Assembly (NCBI RefSeq): GCF_021462265.1
Contig: NZ_JAJONF010000003.1
Location: 372,001 to 436,000 of the forward strand
DNA length: 64,000 nt
Source of the DNA: Streptomyces shenzhenensis
GTDB taxonomy: Bacteria > Actinomycetota > Actinomycetes > Streptomycetales > Streptomycetaceae
Direction of reading: 5' to 3'
A program made the position numbers and the translations under genes. The notes below the pieces were generated by a model. It was not told the DNA's origin, searched no databases, and saw only the letters and a list, made by a program, of their open reading frames with translations. Below are positions 35,929 through 45,279 of this stretch, piece by piece (positions within the stretch are counted from its first letter, which is position 1; each line of letters begins with the position of its first letter).

Positions 35929-36294
35929 ATGACCCAGACCGGCCCCATGTCGGCCATGTCCAAGCAGATGCAGGAGTGCGTCAACATGTGCATGGCCACC
36001 CACACGATGTGCGAGGAGACCCTGAGCTCCTGCATGTCGATGGAGGGCGGCCCTGCCCACATGCGCATCATGCGGGCGCTGATGGACTGCTCCGAGGCGA
36101 CCCGCATGTGCGCCGACATGATGATGCGGCGCTCGCCGCTGTCGCCCGAGATGTGCGCGATGTGCGCGAAGGCCTGTGACATGTGCGCCGAGGCGTGTAT
36201 GTCCATGCCCGACGATCCCCAGCTGAAGCGCTGCGCGGAAGCGTGTCACCGCTGCGCCGAGATGTGCCGTTCGATGGCGGCCATGCCCATGTGA
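35929..36294 (+). CDS. Cytosolic copper storage protein (Csp3-like, DUF326)
   Basis: The 121-residue protein has 15 Cys and many Met along four amphipathic helices (ECVNMCMATHTMCEETLSSC; EMCAMCAKACDMCAEACMS; RCAEACHRCAEMC). This is the pattern of four-helix-bundle copper storage proteins, which pack Cu(I) inside the bundle. There is no signal peptide or twin-Arg motif, so it is the cytosolic type; a homologue contributes to copper tolerance in S. lividans. The start is ATG with GAGGAG upstream. It stands alone between two terminators. No copper exporter or CsoR gene is near. Confidence 0.93.
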   Translation: MTQTGPMSAMSKQMQECVNMCMATHTMCEETLSSCMSMEGGPAHMRIMRALMDCSEATRMCADMMMRRSPLSPEMCAMCAKACDMCAEACMSMPDDPQLKRCAEACHRCAEMCRSMAAMPM

Positions 36295-36327
36295 CGCCGG
36301 TCCCGCACTAGTTCGAGGAGCGCACCG

Positions 36328-36356
36328 ACGGGGGAGGGCCGCCGGCCCTCCCCCGT
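36328..36356. terminator. Bidirectional hairpin terminator
   Basis: Perfect 13-base arms acgggggagggcc (36328-36340) and ggccctcccccgt (36344-36356) with a 3-base loop lie between the convergent copper-storage and LCP genes. Confidence 0.75.
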
Positions 36357-36398
36357 GTGGCGCTGCTTGCCGTCAGGACGGCTCGGTCGGTCGGCGGC

Positions 36399-37697
36399 TC
36401 AGTTGCCGGAGACGGTGACCTTCTCGTCGTTCTTCAGCTCGTCCACCAGGGTCTTCACCTTCGCCTTGTCCCAGACGAGGTTGCCGCCGGTGGAGCCGGA
36501 GATCGGCATGTTCATCGAGACGCCGCCGCCGCTGTTGACGTCCTTCATCGCGAAGAACATCGACGCCAGGTTCCACAGGCTCATGTCCTTGTCGACGGTG
36601 AGGGAGTCGAGGCCCGCGCCGAGGGTGGGGTAGAGCTTGAAGGGGTTCAGGATCGTCGACGGGGTGGCCACCTGGTGGGCCAGGGCCGCCAGGAACTTCT
36701 GCTGGTTCTTGGTGCGCTGCAGGTCCGACGTGGCGAAGGCGTGCCGGGTACGGACGAAGGCCAGGGCCTCCTCGCCGTTCAGGGTCTGCGTGCCCGCCTT
36801 GAAGTTCGCGCCCGAGTAGCTGTCCTTGAAGCCCTTGTCGATGGTGAGCGTGACACCGCCGACCGCGTCCACTATGTCCGCGAAGCCGGCGAAGCCGATC
36901 TCCACGTAGTGGTCGATGTGCAGACCGGTGTTGTACTCGATCGTGCGGACGAGGAGTGTCGGCCCGTCCTCGGCGTAGGCCGCGTTCAGCTTCGTGTGCC
37001 GGCCGGTGCCCTGGTAGACCTTGCCGGACGCCGACCCCTGGTAGGAGGGGATCTCCACGTTCGAGTCGCGGGGGAGCGAGACCAGCGTGTCGCCGTTGTC
37101 GCCGACGTGCAGGATCATCATCGAGTCGGTGCGCTGGCCCTCGGCCGATCCGGTGTGCAGCTTCTTCTTGTCCTCGGCCGACATGCCCTTGCGGCTGTCG
37201 GAGCCGACGATCAGGTAGTTGGTGCCCTTGCCCGCCGCGGGCCGGTCGATGACCTTGGACAGGTCGACGTCCCGGTGCAGCTTGGAGTCGGCCCAGAAGT
37301 AGGTCGAGACGGATGTGACGATCAGCACGCTGACGACGACGATCGCCGTCCACTTGATCCGCTTGCGCCAGTTGGGAGCCGGCCGCGGCCCGCGCTCACG
37401 GGTGCCGTCGGGTCCGCCGCCCCCGGGGCCGCCGCCGTAGACCTGGCCGGTGTTGTAGCCGCTGTCGTAGCCGTCGCGCCCGCCACCGCCGTCGTACCCG
37501 CTGTTGTACGACTGCTGCTGCGGGACCCCGGCGTATCCGCCGCCGCCCTGCTGCGGGGAGCCGTACGGCGGTGCCGACGGCTCCCCCCGCCGTACCTGGC
37601 GCATCACGCGGGCGCCCTCAGGCTGCGCGCTTGCGCTACCGCGTCCGTACCGGTCGCCGCGGTTGTCGTCCGACCATCCCTGGGGCCATTCGCTCAT
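36399..37697 (-). CDS. LytR-CpsA-Psr (LCP) family protein 1
   Basis: The 432-residue protein has a cytoplasmic Gly/Tyr-rich N-terminus of ~110 residues (GGGYAGVPQQQSYNSGYDGG), one transmembrane helix (KWTAIVVVSVLIVTSVSTYF) and an extracellular LCP domain. LCP motifs are NYLIVGSDSRKGM, SLPRDSNVEIPSY, KLNAAYAEDGPTLLVRTIE, GGVTLTIDKGF and ALAFVRTRHAFATSDLQRTK. LCP enzymes transfer lipid-linked glycopolymers to peptidoglycan or related acceptors. It has no LytR_C domain. The gene is alone on the minus strand. Confidence 0.94.
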   Translation of the reverse strand: MSEWPQGWSDDNRGDRYGRGSASAQPEGARVMRQVRRGEPSAPPYGSPQQGGGGYAGVPQQQSYNSGYDGGGGRDGYDSGYNTGQVYGGGPGGGGPDGTRERGPRPAPNWRKRIKWTAIVVVSVLIVTSVSTYFWADSKLHRDVDLSKVIDRPAAGKGTNYLIVGSDSRKGMSAEDKKKLHTGSAEGQRTDSMMILHVGDNGDTLVSLPRDSNVEIPSYQGSASGKVYQGTGRHTKLNAAYAEDGPTLLVRTIEYNTGLHIDHYVEIGFAGFADIVDAVGGVTLTIDKGFKDSYSGANFKAGTQTLNGEEALAFVRTRHAFATSDLQRTKNQQKFLAALAHQVATPSTILNPFKLYPTLGAGLDSLTVDKDMSLWNLASMFFAMKDVNSGGGVSMNMPISGSTGGNLVWDKAKVKTLVDELKNDEKVTVSGN

Positions 37698-37817
37698 GGG
37701 CCCCAGTGTGCAGGCAGCGCCTGTACCTCTTACAAGGGTCGTCGGAAAATCAGGTCACCCCTGTTGCGAAGCCGACACAAAATTCCGTGAATGTCGCTTC
37801 GGCATAAGGTGGGGGCC

Positions 37818-38366
37818 ATGACAGACCAGGCCTCAGAGGCGGAATCCGGCATACCAGGCAAGCCGACGTCCGCGTCCCGGACCACGTTGAGCCACATCAT
37901 GACCCACAGCGACACCAACCTCCTCGGGACCGTGCACGGCGGCGTGATCATGAAGCTCGTGGACGACGCTGCGGGCGCGGTCGCCGGCCGCCACTCGGGA
38001 GGTCCCGCCGTCACCGCGTCCATGGACGAGATGGTGTTCCTGGAGCCGGTCCGGGTCGGCGACCTCGTCCACGTCAAGGCCCAGGTCAACTGGACCGGCC
38101 GGACGTCGATGGAGGTGGGGGTGCGGGTCCTCGCCGAGCGCTGGAACGAGTCGACTCCCGCCACCCAGGTCGGCTCGGCCTACCTGGTCTTCGCGGCGGT
38201 GGACGCGGACGGCAAGCCGCGCCGGGTGCCGCCGGTGGTACCGGAGACCGACAGGGACCGCCGGCGCTACCAGGAGGCCCAGATCAGGCGCACGCACCGG
38301 CTGGCGAGGCGACGGGAGATCCGTGAGCTGCGCGAGCGCAGGATCGCGGAGGGGTACGAGGACTAG
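37818..38366 (+). CDS. Acyl-CoA thioesterase (hot-dog fold)
   Basis: The 182-residue protein has a hot-dog fold acyl-CoA hydrolase domain: LSHIMTHSDTNLLGTVHGGV, then IMKLVDDAAGAVAGRHSGGP, with the catalytic Asp likely in that helix, and VFLEPVRVGDLVHVKAQVNW. The last ~40 residues are very basic and helical (RRTHRLARRREIRELRERR). It hydrolyses medium- or long-chain acyl-CoA. The start is the ATG at 37818 with aaggtggggg upstream. It is divergent from LCP 1. Confidence 0.9.
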   Translation: MTDQASEAESGIPGKPTSASRTTLSHIMTHSDTNLLGTVHGGVIMKLVDDAAGAVAGRHSGGPAVTASMDEMVFLEPVRVGDLVHVKAQVNWTGRTSMEVGVRVLAERWNESTPATQVGSAYLVFAAVDADGKPRRVPPVVPETDRDRRRYQEAQIRRTHRLARRREIRELRERRIAEGYED

Positions 38367-38430
38367 GACGGTGCCGCGCCGGGCCGACGGTCGGGTGCGG
38401 GTGGGCCCTGAAAGAAGGCGCTGCGATGCG

Positions 38431-38500
38431 CCCCGAAAGGGGCGCGGGACCGTATCGATATGCGGCTCCGCCGCGGGGCGCGACCAGCCACGACGGCGCC
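38431..38500 (+). repeat. Intergenic interspersed repeat, copy 5
   Basis: A plus-orientation copy: GGGGCGCGGGACCGTATC, ATGCGGCTCCGCCGC, then GGCGCGACCAGCCACGACGG. It lies between the convergent thioesterase and LCP 2 genes. Confidence 0.6.
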
Positions 38501-38517
38501 GCAGCCGACCGACGGGC

Positions 38518-40044
38518 TCAGCAGACCCGATCGTCTCCCCTGATCACGGAAGCCTCTTCCTGCGGCGCCGGAGCCTCCGCCCGCACCGTCCGCACAGCCC
38601 CCTTGAAGTCGGTCCCCACCGTCACCCGCAGCACCGGCCCCATCCCCGGCACGGCCCGCAGGACACTGCCCGGCAGCGCCGCCGCCAGTGAGCGGGCCGA
38701 GCGGTCCCAGCGCGGGTCGAAGGAGACCACCGTGCGCCTCAGGTCGCGCCGGGCGGCGCCCACCGGCCGGTGGTTCGTCGCGAAGCCCGTCGCGGCCAGC
38801 GCCGCGTCCATCCGCCGCGCCAGCCCCGCCGTGGGGGTGCCGTTCTCCACCTGGACCCGGATCCCCGCCGGCGCCACCTCCACCGTCGCAGGCGGCGGCA
38901 CCTGCGGCTTCGGCGCGTGCGTGGGCGTGGGCGCATGCGCCGGCGTGGGCGGCGCGAGCGGCTTGTCCTCGCGCAGGGACCGGAACAGCTGGTCCGCCCC
39001 GGCGCGGTCCCACTTCAGCGTCGAGCCGATGCCCTTCACGGCGTACCCCAACTGCCCGATGGGGACGGTCGTGAACTCGGACGAGGACGGCGAGAAGTTC
39101 CGCATCGCCCGGCCGAGGTCCAGCAGTTCGTCCGTGCCGAAGCCCGTGTCGGCCCGCACCGACCCCAGCACCGCCCGTGTCACGTCCCGGAATCTGATCG
39201 GGTTGAGCAGCACCCCGCTCGACGTCGCCTGCTCGATCATCGACGCCAGGAACCGCTGCTGCCGCTTCATCCGGCCCAGGTCGCTCGCCGCGTCGACGTG
39301 CCGGGAGCGGACGTACTGCAAGGCCTGGCCGCCGTTCAGGGTGTGCGTGCCGGGGGAGAGGTTCAGGCCGGTGTAGGAGTCCTTCAGCGGCTGCGCGGTG
39401 CAGACGCGGACCCCGCCGAGCACGTCGACGGTCCGCATGAACGTGATGAAGTCGACCTCCAGGTAGTGGTCGATCTTCAGACGGGTCATGTCCTCGACCG
39501 TGCGGACGGTCAGCTGCGGGCCGCCCTCCGCGTAGGCCGCGTTCAGCTTGATGGGGTGGGCGGCGCGCGGGCGGTGCGTGGTCTCGTCGACCTGTGCGGG
39601 GACCTCGGCGTACGAGTCGCGGGGCAGGCTGACCACCGTGGCCCGTTTCCGGTCCGCCGAGATGTGCACGATCATGATCGTGTCGGTGCAGTGGCAGGGT
39701 GCCCCGCCCAGCCGGTACCTGCGCCGCTCCTGTTCGGTGATCTTGTCGCGGCCGTCGGTTCCGACCAGCAGCACGTTCATGCCGTGGCCCGCGGCGGGAC
39801 GGTTCTTCATGTCCTTGAAGGGGTCGACCCGGGCGATGTCCGCGTCCAGTCCGGCCATCACCGAGTGCCCGATCCCGGCCGACGCCAGCACCACCACGGA
39901 GAGTGTGGTGACCGCCCGCATGGCCCAGCGCGGCCGCCGGGGCCTTCTGGGTCGTACCGGCGGCCGCGGGGCCTGACGGGTGGGTTGCGGTCGGCGCTGC
40001 GGCCGGGCTGGCCGGGCGGGGGACCGGGGCGGGCTGGCGGACAA
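38518..40044 (-). CDS. LCP family protein 2 with LytR_C domain
   Basis: The 508-residue protein starts at TTG 40044, which has GGAGGTG 5 bases before it; the GTG at 40086 has no such site. The N-terminus is Pro/Arg-rich and cytoplasmic, then come one membrane helix and an LCP domain (NVLLVGTDGRDK, SLPRDSYAEVP, KLNAAYAEGGPQLTVRTVED, YVRSRHVDAASDLGRMKRQQ). A Pro/Thr/His linker (PTPAHAPTPTHAPKP) and a LytR_C domain (IRVQVENGTPTAGLARRMDA) follow. A CHC motif in the LCP domain (GGAPCHCTDT) is unusual. Confidence 0.92.
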   Translation of the reverse strand: MSASPPRSPARPARPQRRPQPTRQAPRPPVRPRRPRRPRWAMRAVTTLSVVVLASAGIGHSVMAGLDADIARVDPFKDMKNRPAAGHGMNVLLVGTDGRDKITEQERRRYRLGGAPCHCTDTIMIVHISADRKRATVVSLPRDSYAEVPAQVDETTHRPRAAHPIKLNAAYAEGGPQLTVRTVEDMTRLKIDHYLEVDFITFMRTVDVLGGVRVCTAQPLKDSYTGLNLSPGTHTLNGGQALQYVRSRHVDAASDLGRMKRQQRFLASMIEQATSSGVLLNPIRFRDVTRAVLGSVRADTGFGTDELLDLGRAMRNFSPSSSEFTTVPIGQLGYAVKGIGSTLKWDRAGADQLFRSLREDKPLAPPTPAHAPTPTHAPKPQVPPPATVEVAPAGIRVQVENGTPTAGLARRMDAALAATGFATNHRPVGAARRDLRRTVVSFDPRWDRSARSLAAALPGSVLRAVPGMGPVLRVTVGTDFKGAVRTVRAEAPAPQEEASVIRGDDRVC

Positions 40045-40170
40045 GGGACACCTCCGGACGAGGCCGTACGCGGGATCCGTGAGCACCGTAGGCCGATACG
40101 ACGTTCAGCCCGCGGCACCGTCCATGCGGCGCGCACCGGTGTCCCCCGTTCGCGGTAACGTGAGCCCCCT

Positions 40171-41205
40171 ATGAACGCCAAGCCCGACGTGCGGCACCCC
40201 GCAGTTTCTGTGATCATGCCCGTCCTCGACGAGGAGCGGCATCTGCGCGGGGCCGTCCAAGCGATCCTCGCGCAGGAGTACGCCGGCGAGATGGAGGTCG
40301 TCATCGCCCTCGGTCCCTCCAAGGACCGTACGGACGAGATCGCGGCCCAACTCGTGGCGGAAGACGCGCGCGTGCACACCGTCCCGAACCCGACCGGGCG
40401 CACCCCGGCCGCGCTGAACGCCGCGATCAAGGCCTCCCGGCATCCGATCGTGGTGCGCGTCGACGGCCACGGCATGCTCTCGCCGAACTACATCGCTACC
40501 GCCGTACGGCTCCTGGAGGAGACCGGCGCGCAGAACGTCGGCGGCATCATGCACGCCGAGGGCGAGAACGCCTGGGAGCAGGCGGTCGCGGCGGCCATGA
40601 CCTCGAAGATCGGTGTCGGGAACGCGGCCTTCCACACGGGCGGCGTCGCGGGTCCCGCCGAGACCGTGTACCTGGGTGTCTTCCGGCGCGAGGCGCTGGA
40701 GCAACAGGGCGGCTACAACGAGGAGTTCATCCGCGCCCAGGACTGGGAGCTGAACTTCCGGATCCGGGAGGCCGGCGGGCTGATCTGGTTCTCGCCGGAG
40801 CTGAGGGTGTCGTACCGCCCGCGGCCGAGCGTGAAGGCGCTCGCCAAGCAGTACAAGGACTACGGCCGTTGGCGGCACGTCGTGGCCCGCTACCACGAGG
40901 GTTCCATCAACCTGCGCTACCTCGCCCCGCCGGCCGCGGTGTGCGCGATAGCGGCGGGGATCGTCGTGGGGGCGCTGCTCACGCCGTTCGGGTTCGTCGT
41001 TCCCGGCGGCTACCTCGCGGCGATCGCCGCCGGGTCCCTCCCGGCCGGCAAGGGGCTGCCGCTGAAGGCGCGGCTGCAGATCCCCCTCGCCCTCGCCACC
41101 ATGCACATGTCGTGGGGATACGGCTTCCTGACCAGCCCCAAGTCGCTGGCGAAGCGGGTCATCGCGTCCCGTCGCCCCGCGGTGCTCAGCTCTTCGTCCA
41201 GCTGA
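40171..41205 (+). CDS. Family 2 glycosyltransferase, membrane-associated
   Basis: The 344-residue protein has an N-terminal GT-A domain: SVIMPVLDEERHLRGAVQAI, VVRVDGHGML in place of the usual DxD, and the acceptor motif RAQDWELNFRIREAGGLIWF. A C-terminal hydrophobic part of ~80 residues has two or three membrane helices. Such enzymes add sugars to lipid-linked acceptors at the membrane. It stands between LCP genes, which use lipid-linked glycans, so a role in making their substrate is plausible. The start is an ATG after GTGAGCCCCCT with no strong ribosome binding site. Confidence 0.9.
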   Translation: MNAKPDVRHPAVSVIMPVLDEERHLRGAVQAILAQEYAGEMEVVIALGPSKDRTDEIAAQLVAEDARVHTVPNPTGRTPAALNAAIKASRHPIVVRVDGHGMLSPNYIATAVRLLEETGAQNVGGIMHAEGENAWEQAVAAAMTSKIGVGNAAFHTGGVAGPAETVYLGVFRREALEQQGGYNEEFIRAQDWELNFRIREAGGLIWFSPELRVSYRPRPSVKALAKQYKDYGRWRHVVARYHEGSINLRYLAPPAAVCAIAAGIVVGALLTPFGFVVPGGYLAAIAAGSLPAGKGLPLKARLQIPLALATMHMSWGYGFLTSPKSLAKRVIASRRPAVLSSSSS

Positions 41206-41210
41206 GCACC
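41181..41210. terminator. Hairpin overlapping the glycosyltransferase stop codon
   Basis: Perfect 11-base arms ggtgctcagct (41181-41191) and agctgagcacc (41200-41210) with an 8-base loop. The TGA lies in the right arm. Confidence 0.55.
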
Positions 41211-41440
41211 GGCTGCCGTACGGCCCGGACTACCAGGTGCAGTCCGGGCCGACGTGCACACGCCTTGGTGTCCGCACTGCCGCGCACCACGTCGCCCGCC
41301 CTCCCGCTCGCCCCTGCCACCACACCCGGAACGTCCGGGCACCTGAGCGCGGCGGCAGTGTCATGCAGACGTCCAGGAGTTGCCTGTGCCCGCCTGTGCG
41401 GACCTGTGTGCTCCGGCTGCCGCGGACCCGTGTGCTCCCG

Positions 41441-43096
41441 CTACCAGCGATAGGGCGCGTACACGTCCATGCACTGCTTGGTGTCCGAACCGTTGATCGC
41501 GTCGGCGTTGTCCGGCAGGTCACCGGCCTTCGGCTTGGACTGCTTCGGGTACGCCGTCCCGTCCCGCCAGTCGGCGCCGACCACGAGCGTGACCCCCGAC
41601 ACATCCGTGGTCTGCTGCACCTGTCCGGTGGGAATCCCCAGCGCCTTGGCGACCGCCTGGGCGTCGCCCTCCAGGTCCGCGCTCGGGTACTGGACGACTG
41701 TCTTCTCCACCGACTCCGCGGCTGCCGAGGTGTCCGCCGCGGCCCTGCCGTAACCCTTGGCGGCCAGTTCCTGGGCGAGTGTCCGCGCCCGGCCGCCGAC
41801 CGGGGCCTCGGTGGCGCTGCCGGTGGCGTTGCGCACCAGCACGCCCAGACTGCCCGCGGAGACGGACGGCTCCTTGGTGGGCTGGGCGCTCGCCGGCGTC
41901 TTCTTCTCGCTCTCCTTGGCGGAGCCGTTCTTGTCGAGCGCCACGTCGTCGCGGAGCATCCGCCATATCTTGTCGGCGCCGACGGCGTCCGGCACGACGT
42001 GGTCCGTGTTCTGCGAGTCCTGCACGTTCGGCATCGTCAGGCTGGTGATGCGGTTGGTCGGCACCGACTTGAGCTGCATGGCCAGGTCGTAGAGCTTCTT
42101 CGGCGTGCCGATCTCCTCGGACACCGTCAGGGACTTGGTGGCCGCCTCGGCCAGGTCCATCAGCCTGCCGGTGTCGGTGAAGACGTTCTGGCCCTTCAGC
42201 GTGCGGATCATCGAGTTCAGGTACATGTGCTGGGCCCGGGCCCGCATCAGGTCGCTGCCCCACGCGTGCCGGGTGCGCAGCCACTGCAGGGCCTTCTTGC
42301 CCTTCACCTTGTGCGTGCCGGCCGTCATCTTCAGCCCGGAGCCGCCGGGCACCGCGGCCGTCGGCCGGTCCCACACGTTCTGCTTCACACAGACGTCGAC
42401 GCCCCCGATGGCGTCCGCCATGTTCACCACGCCCGAGAAGTCGATCGTGATCCAGTGGTCGATGTAGACCCCGGTGAGGTTCTCCCAGGTGGCCAGGGTG
42501 CAGCCGGCGCCGCCGCGGGCCAGCGACTCGTTGATGATGGTGTTGGTCGCCGGGTACACCTTGCCGGTCTTCGGGTCCGTGCACTTGGGTATGTCGACGC
42601 GGGTGTCCCGGGGGATGCTCACCATCGCCGCGCTCTTGCGGTCCGCCGACAGGTGGATCAGCATCTGTACGTCGCCGAGCGGCGGGCTGCCGCGGTCGTA
42701 CTTGGCGCCGCCGAGCTTCACGTTCTCGTCGGAGTTACGGCTGTCGGAGCCGATCAGCAGGATGTTCATCGGCGTCTGACCGGCCGCGTTGGCCGCGGTC
42801 TTGCGTGCCTTGGCGTCGCCGCTGCTGCGCTCGCCCTTGTGGATGTTGCCGTTCAGGTGCTGGTAGTAGAGGTAGCCGGCACCGGCCGTACCGAGGACCA
42901 CCACCGACAGCACGGTCGCCGACCAGCGCAGCGCCCGCCGGCCGCGCCCGCCGGTCCCGCTTCGACCGCCGTTCGGCCCGTCGGACGAGCCATCGCCCGA
43001 GCCGCCCGTGGAGCCGCCTGTCGAGCCGTCCTTGTGGCGCCCGCCCTCTGGTCCGGGTCTGTCCGGTGTCCCGGGTGCCTTCGGTACGAGGGACAT
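41441..43096 (-). CDS. LCP family protein 3 with LytR_C domain
   Basis: The protein has 551 residues from the ATG at 43096 (GAGG just upstream); an open frame extends to 43177. A Gly/Ser-rich N-terminus precedes one membrane helix (LRWSATVLSVVVLGTAGAGY). The LCP domain has NILLIGSDSRNSD, SIPRDTRVDIPKC, GVDVCVKQNVW and LRTRHAWGSDLMRARAQHMY. A linker and LytR_C domain follow (LGVLVRNATGSATEAPVGGR), and the C-terminus ends with one Cys (TKQCMDVYAPYRW). The gene is 230 bases from LCP 4, so it may have its own promoter. Confidence 0.93.
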   Translation of the reverse strand: MSLVPKAPGTPDRPGPEGGRHKDGSTGGSTGGSGDGSSDGPNGGRSGTGGRGRRALRWSATVLSVVVLGTAGAGYLYYQHLNGNIHKGERSSGDAKARKTAANAAGQTPMNILLIGSDSRNSDENVKLGGAKYDRGSPPLGDVQMLIHLSADRKSAAMVSIPRDTRVDIPKCTDPKTGKVYPATNTIINESLARGGAGCTLATWENLTGVYIDHWITIDFSGVVNMADAIGGVDVCVKQNVWDRPTAAVPGGSGLKMTAGTHKVKGKKALQWLRTRHAWGSDLMRARAQHMYLNSMIRTLKGQNVFTDTGRLMDLAEAATKSLTVSEEIGTPKKLYDLAMQLKSVPTNRITSLTMPNVQDSQNTDHVVPDAVGADKIWRMLRDDVALDKNGSAKESEKKTPASAQPTKEPSVSAGSLGVLVRNATGSATEAPVGGRARTLAQELAAKGYGRAAADTSAAAESVEKTVVQYPSADLEGDAQAVAKALGIPTGQVQQTTDVSGVTLVVGADWRDGTAYPKQSKPKAGDLPDNADAINGSDTKQCMDVYAPYRW

Positions 43097-43326
43097 CGTG
43101 TCCTCGACCGCAGGCACCTCCCCCCGCACATCGCTCCGCGTCAACTCCCTGCCCTCCCCACCCTGCGCCCTGCGCACACAGGCCCGCCGCCGCGCCCCCC
43201 GTCGGACGCCACACGGACCACACGGGTCCGCCCCGCGCCCGGTTAGACGCGCGACGGACCCATAGGGTTACCTGCTTTTTCGCGGTTACTTGGTGCTCGT
43301 GCCGCGTAACTCTTCGTCGCGGCGCC

Positions 43327-45036
43327 CTACTTGGCGCAGGTCACCTTGTCCGCCGTTGTCTTGGTGTCCACGTCCGGCGCCGTTGTCGGAGTGGTGAGGG
43401 AGACTCCCGCCCCCTTGAAGTCCTTGCCCAGCGTCAGTGTGATCGCGGGCAGGCCCTGGGAGTTGGTCACGCTCTTGCCGGGCTTCATCGCGGAGCCGGA
43501 CAGCCCCATGAGGCTGGCCAGTTCGCGCGCCTGATCGGCCTGGTCGGGCGCGTACTCCAGGGTGGTCCTGCTGAGGACGGTGCCCGCGTTGCCGGCGTTC
43601 TCCGACTTGAGGACGCCCTGCTGGTTCTGCAGCCAGCTGAGGGTCTCCTGGGCGCTGCCGGCCGGGGCCCCGCCGTTGAGGATCCGCACCCGCACCTCGG
43701 AGGCCGCCGACCTGGTGCCCTTCAGACGGGCGGCCGCCGCGTCCTTGGCCTGCGCCTGCTTCTTCTTGACGGCCGTGAAGGAGACGTCGTCCTTGATGGC
43801 CTGGAAGACGGCGGGGGCCTTCGTCTCGTTGAGCACGACGGTCGCCTTCACCTTCTCCGCCGGGTTGTCCAGCACCGGGATGGTGGTGAAGGTCAGGTTC
43901 TTCGGGTTGAGCTTGCCGAGTTCCAGCCCCAGGTCCTTCAGCTTGTAGATGCTGTCCAGCTTGGAGTCGACGGTGAGCGCCTTGGTGCCGACCTCGGCCA
44001 GCTTCAGCAGCTTGGTCGGGCTGGTGAGCGTCGAGTTGGAGCTGAGCTTGCGCATCAGGGCGCTGAGGAACTGCTGCTGGAGCTGGATCCGGCTCAGGTC
44101 GCCGCCGAAGCCGACCGAGTGCCGGGTGCGCACGAACGCCAGCGCGGTCTCGCCGGAGATGTTGTGGGTGCCCTTGGACAGCTTCAGATGCGAGTCCGAG
44201 TCGTCGATGTTCTTGGCGAGACACACCTCGACCCCGCCGACCGCGTCGGTCAGCGTCTTGACCGCGTTGAAGTCGGCCACCATGAAGTTGTCGGCCTGGA
44301 TCCCGGTCAGCTCGGTCACCGTGCGCACGGTGCAGCTGGCGGTACGGCCGTCCTGGCCGAGGCTGGTGTTGAAGCGGACGTTCTGGGTGCCCGCGATGAC
44401 CTTCTCGGTCCCGTCCGACTGCTGCGTCTGGCAGTCGGGCACGTCGACGATGAGGTCCCGCGGAATGCTCAACGCGGTGGCGTTGGAACGGTCCTTGGAG
44501 ATGTGCAGCAGGATCGTGGTGTCGGCGTGCCCGACGCTGCCGGCGTCGCCGTAGCCCTCGTTGCCCGAGCCCGTCCGCTTGTCGGTGCCGATGACCAGCA
44601 GGTTGATCGCCTTGTCCTTGCTGAAACCACCGGTGCTCGCGCCGTCGTCGGAGACGGACGTTATGTTGCCGTTGAGGTGCCTGAGGTAGAGGTAGCCGGC
44701 GGCCGAGACGGCGACCAGCACGAAGGCCATCGACCCGCCGGTCCACAGCAGGGCCTTCTTGGCCTTCGACTTCTTCTTCGCCGGCCGCCGCGAACGACGC
44801 CCCGCGGGCGGCTCGGGCTCCGCGCGCCGCCTGCGCTGCCCCGGCACCTCCGGGCTCGCCGTCTGCCGCGTACCGCGCGCGGTGCCGTCCGGCGGGGCCG
44901 GTCTGCGCGGTCCGGGTACCGACGACTGCGGTGCGGAAGGCGCCAGTCGCAGTTCGTATTCACCGGTGTTCGGATTGAGCACCCACTGGTCTGCGGGATC
45001 GATGTCGTCCGCCCGCCCACGGCCTTGCGCGTCCAC
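43327..45036 (-). CDS. LCP family protein 4 with LytR_C domain
   Basis: The protein has 569 residues from GTG 45036, with GGAGG 12 bases before it, so the start is tentative. The N-terminus has the motif DIDPADQWVLNPNTGEYELR and a basic stretch (RRSRRPAKKKSKAKK) before one membrane helix. The LCP domain shows INLLVIGTDKRTG, SIPRDLIVDVPDC, GVEVCLAKNI and FVRTRHSVGFGGDLSRIQLQ. LytR_C is at the end (EVRVRILNGGAPAGSAQETL). A long central helix-rich segment separates the two. It lies next to LCP 5, 124 bases past that gene's frame. Confidence 0.93.
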   Translation of the reverse strand: MDAQGRGRADDIDPADQWVLNPNTGEYELRLAPSAPQSSVPGPRRPAPPDGTARGTRQTASPEVPGQRRRRAEPEPPAGRRSRRPAKKKSKAKKALLWTGGSMAFVLVAVSAAGYLYLRHLNGNITSVSDDGASTGGFSKDKAINLLVIGTDKRTGSGNEGYGDAGSVGHADTTILLHISKDRSNATALSIPRDLIVDVPDCQTQQSDGTEKVIAGTQNVRFNTSLGQDGRTASCTVRTVTELTGIQADNFMVADFNAVKTLTDAVGGVEVCLAKNIDDSDSHLKLSKGTHNISGETALAFVRTRHSVGFGGDLSRIQLQQQFLSALMRKLSSNSTLTSPTKLLKLAEVGTKALTVDSKLDSIYKLKDLGLELGKLNPKNLTFTTIPVLDNPAEKVKATVVLNETKAPAVFQAIKDDVSFTAVKKKQAQAKDAAAARLKGTRSAASEVRVRILNGGAPAGSAQETLSWLQNQQGVLKSENAGNAGTVLSRTTLEYAPDQADQARELASLMGLSGSAMKPGKSVTNSQGLPAITLTLGKDFKGAGVSLTTPTTAPDVDTKTTADKVTCAK

Positions 45037-45279
45037 GGTTGTCCGAATCCTCCGTCGGGGCCACGCGGCGCCTTCCCCCCACCAAGGCGCTCGGTCACGT
45101 TTCGCAGTGCACGACCCCAGGACGGACCTCGCGGCCGGGTGCACCGGAGCGCTCACACTATCCGCCCAGTTCAGCGTGGAGTGACGCCAGTGACAAATTC
45201 ATCCTCCCTACATGCGGGCAATCCATCTCATTTGACTGGACATCGAACAGCGCGGAAGTTCGCCGCCTTGGCGTGTCCT

